Assembly (NCBI GenBank): GCA_033439265.1
Contig: JAVTVX010000013.1
Coordinates: 18,518,500-18,582,499, forward strand
Direction of reading: 5' to 3'
DNA length: 64,000 nt
From: Dillenia suffruticosa
Lineage: Eukaryota; Streptophyta; Magnoliopsida; Dilleniales; Dilleniaceae
Of this stretch, positions 62,601-64,000 are shown in pieces. The stretch's first letter is position 1. Each line of letters starts with the position of its first letter. The notes below the pieces were generated by a model. The model made no database searches. It saw only the letters and a list, made by a program, of their open reading frames with translations, and was not told the origin of the DNA. The position numbers and the translations under genes were made by a program.

Positions 62601-62792
62601 TAGTTTAAAATTCCCAAAAGCTGAATACTATTAACAAAAGAATATGGAACTTACCCTTAATTCGGATGGTGTCTTCCGCTTAACAGCAGAGCGGACCTTT
62701 AACCTGGCAGCGGCATCACCACCACCACCACCACCTCCTCCTCCAACAAAATGAAGAGGATTAGATGTCTGTATTTCAGCAACCTCCGCCAT
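53682..62792 (-). CDS. DONSON: DONSON homologue (replication fork / CMG assembly factor), 16 exons
   Basis: Joined CDS on minus: 62792-62655, 61319-61246, 61159-61027, 60868-60780, 60636-60483, 60409-60285, 60176-60056, 59981-59779, 58488-58295, 58191-58093, 57244-57123, 56603-56502, 56060-55951, 55799-55712, 55022-54826, 53898-53682. All phases agree and give 721 aa. The N-terminal part is polar, with a poly-Gly run near residue 17. The conserved half starts at LYSWVYPQASLPPSVISALN and includes LAWEESFRSLYYLF...CSIFYVCTTQFVVMFAG, LLAFNGNSNVHGLYDILLNY, LPPWIVSCVCAIM and FVTEPTATGLN, the hallmark blocks of Downstream-of-Son proteins. In animals DONSON helps load GINS and form the CMG helicase; in plants the role is less studied. 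The 5' leader seems to contain a small intron (about 62994-62904). Exons 5-6 and 7-8 look duplicated. Confidence 0.9.
60677..60775. repeat. Tandem repeat, 3 copies of 33 bases, in a DONSON intron
   Basis: The 33-base unit starting ATCAATGAAAAG and containing CAAACTAATCAACAAGAGC occurs three times in a row. Copies 2 and 3 are identical, and copy 1 differs at two positions. It lies between exons 4 and 5, five bases before the inferred exon 4 border. Confidence 0.9.
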
Positions 62793-63081
62793 CTTAAAAG
62801 ACTTAAAATTTCAGAAGCAAACCCTTTCACGAATAGTTCTCCAGTCGGCTTCGACAAATCATCCAAGATCAACGAGACATTAACAGTACGTTTTGAATCT
62901 TCCTGTAAATCAATCCTTTGAATCAATCAGATTCGATAGGGTTTCCAACAAAAATACACATTAACGCGCGAAAAAGAAAAACGAATAGTTACCTCGGGAG
63001 AAACCCTAGAATTTCAGACGCGAATTTGATGTGATTGGGATTAGTCAGGATTTGCCCTAGATGAGGGGTTTAGGGCAAATC

Positions 63082-63104
63082 GAGAGAGAGAGAGAGAGAG
63101 AGAG
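63082..63104 (-). repeat. CT microsatellite in the DONSON leader/promoter
   Basis: A GA repeat on plus, CT on minus, about 290 bases before the DONSON ATG. It fits the pattern of pyrimidine-rich leaders in this window. Confidence 0.85.
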
Positions 63105-63199
63105 TTTTGGAAATGGGTTGAAGGAATAGGAGGGTTGGGGAATTTTATTTGAACGAATTTGGATTTCCCTCCTTGCGCTTTGTGCCGACAACGCACTCA

Positions 63200-64000
63200 A
63201 AAAATTTAACGTCCCTCTACTCTGCCCCCATAACTACAATTTACAATACAACCAGTTTGACTTGAAACGCTGCGTGGCGTGCTCAGTTGAGTTGGAATTT
63301 GAAAATCGCTGCCTAAAATGAACAAAATTTTAATGGAGTCAAAAATTTTTTGTAAGATCATTAACAACACAGCTGCCTAATCTCTCACACCCTTTTTCTA
63401 ATATTTATAAATATAATATTTTTGTATTATTCTATTTTTGTATTATTTTTAAAACATAATATTTTTAAAAACCTTAAAATATTTATCCATAATTTTATAT
63501 TAATAATTCTCGAAAGCAATTGGTATGGCAATTTATCCTTTACAAAGAAATTAGCATGCACTTCTCAGAAATTCTTTAAAGAACATACATTAAGAATGCG
63601 ATGAAATAATATGATAAAAAGCACTAAACTAATAAAAAATATTGGTTTTTATTTTTATTTGAATACCGATATTTAAAAACCTGATTAATTTTATTCAATT
63701 AATTATGAAATATAATTTAGGGAATGATTGTCTAAATCCAATCTATTGGTACTCAAACCCTTTTAAAGTGAATTTCAATGTCTCCCATAAGAAAAGGGAA
63801 TTACAATTTTGTATTCGGCCTTATTTTAATTTTTTAAGAAGGGTTTGAATCAGGCCTCGAATAATAATAATTAAGAGATTGAACTCAAATAATTACTTGC
63901 ATAATCCAAAATTTGTGTATATAATAAATGTCCTGAATTCAATTTTTACCTTCCTAATGATGAAAAAACACTTAAGATTAATGTGCCACCGCGCATTGCT
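63200..64000. other. Upstream of DONSON, AT-rich, no gene seen
   Basis: Mostly AT-rich DNA with short open frames of no recognisable meaning. The part near 63150-63300 should contain the DONSON promoter. The window ends in intergenic DNA. Confidence 0.45.

Noticed and set aside
1-64000. CRISPR arrays, bacterial operons or other prokaryotic features
   Set aside because: None seen; intron-split genes and plant repeats show nuclear plant DNA.
1-64000. Full-length LTR retrotransposon or other virus-like element
   Set aside because: I found no pair of long terminal repeats and no gag/pol or capsid-like coding region in any part of the window.

Overview
The window is nuclear DNA from a flowering plant, almost certainly a eudicot. 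The evidence is AT-rich intergenic DNA, protein genes split by GT-AG introns of about 0.1 to 4 kb, CT/GA-rich 5' leaders, plant-only protein families, and many small plant DNA transposons and tRNA-derived SINEs. The species cannot be fixed from the sequence alone.

Layout. (1) 0.6-3.1 kb, plus: a universal stress protein (USP) gene of four exons, whose N-terminal extension is cut off from the core by one in-frame TAG. (2) 4.5-5.3 kb, minus: a small gene with SKA3-like features that appears frameshifted. (3) 5.41-7.43 kb: a 2.0-kb, almost spacerless inverted repeat, a Mutator-like (MULE) foldback flanked by a 10-bp target duplication, which appears to have split a tRNA-Arg-like/SINE sequence. 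(4) 7.8-15.0 kb, minus: a ten-exon AMP1-type glutamate carboxypeptidase; the exons add up to 701 aa. (5) 15-19 kb: AT-rich DNA with no supported gene. (6) 19.4-22.7 kb, minus: a SAM-domain protein with a 2.4-kb intron in its 5' leader. (7) 22.8-27.3 kb: SINE copies, a GC-richer island of unknown origin, and the CXE15 promoter region. (8) 27.3-31.2 kb, plus: a CXE15-type carboxylesterase of two exons. (9) 33.4-34.8 kb, plus: a broken LINE 3' end with an RNase H domain. (10) 36.0-40.0 kb, plus: a MYOB7-type GTD-binding (DUF593) protein. (11) 40-45.7 kb: a cluster of SINEs and hAT MITEs. (12) 45.9-51.4 kb, plus: a JMJ22-type F-box/JmjC protein with a hAT MITE in its 4-kb intron. (13) 52.6 kb, minus: tRNA-Gly(CCC). 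(14) 53.7-62.8 kb, minus: a 16-exon DONSON replication-factor homologue; the exons add up to 721 aa.

From memory, the trio CXE15 - MYOB7 - JMJ22 matches neighbouring Arabidopsis loci At5g06570 - At5g06560 - At5g06550. If so, this is a conserved gene block and it supports the three names. The genes do not form a pathway: they cover hormone turnover (AMP1, CXE15), myosin transport, chromatin/germination control and DNA replication. All exon joins below were worked out by eye from splice sites and reading phase. No search or transcript data were available.
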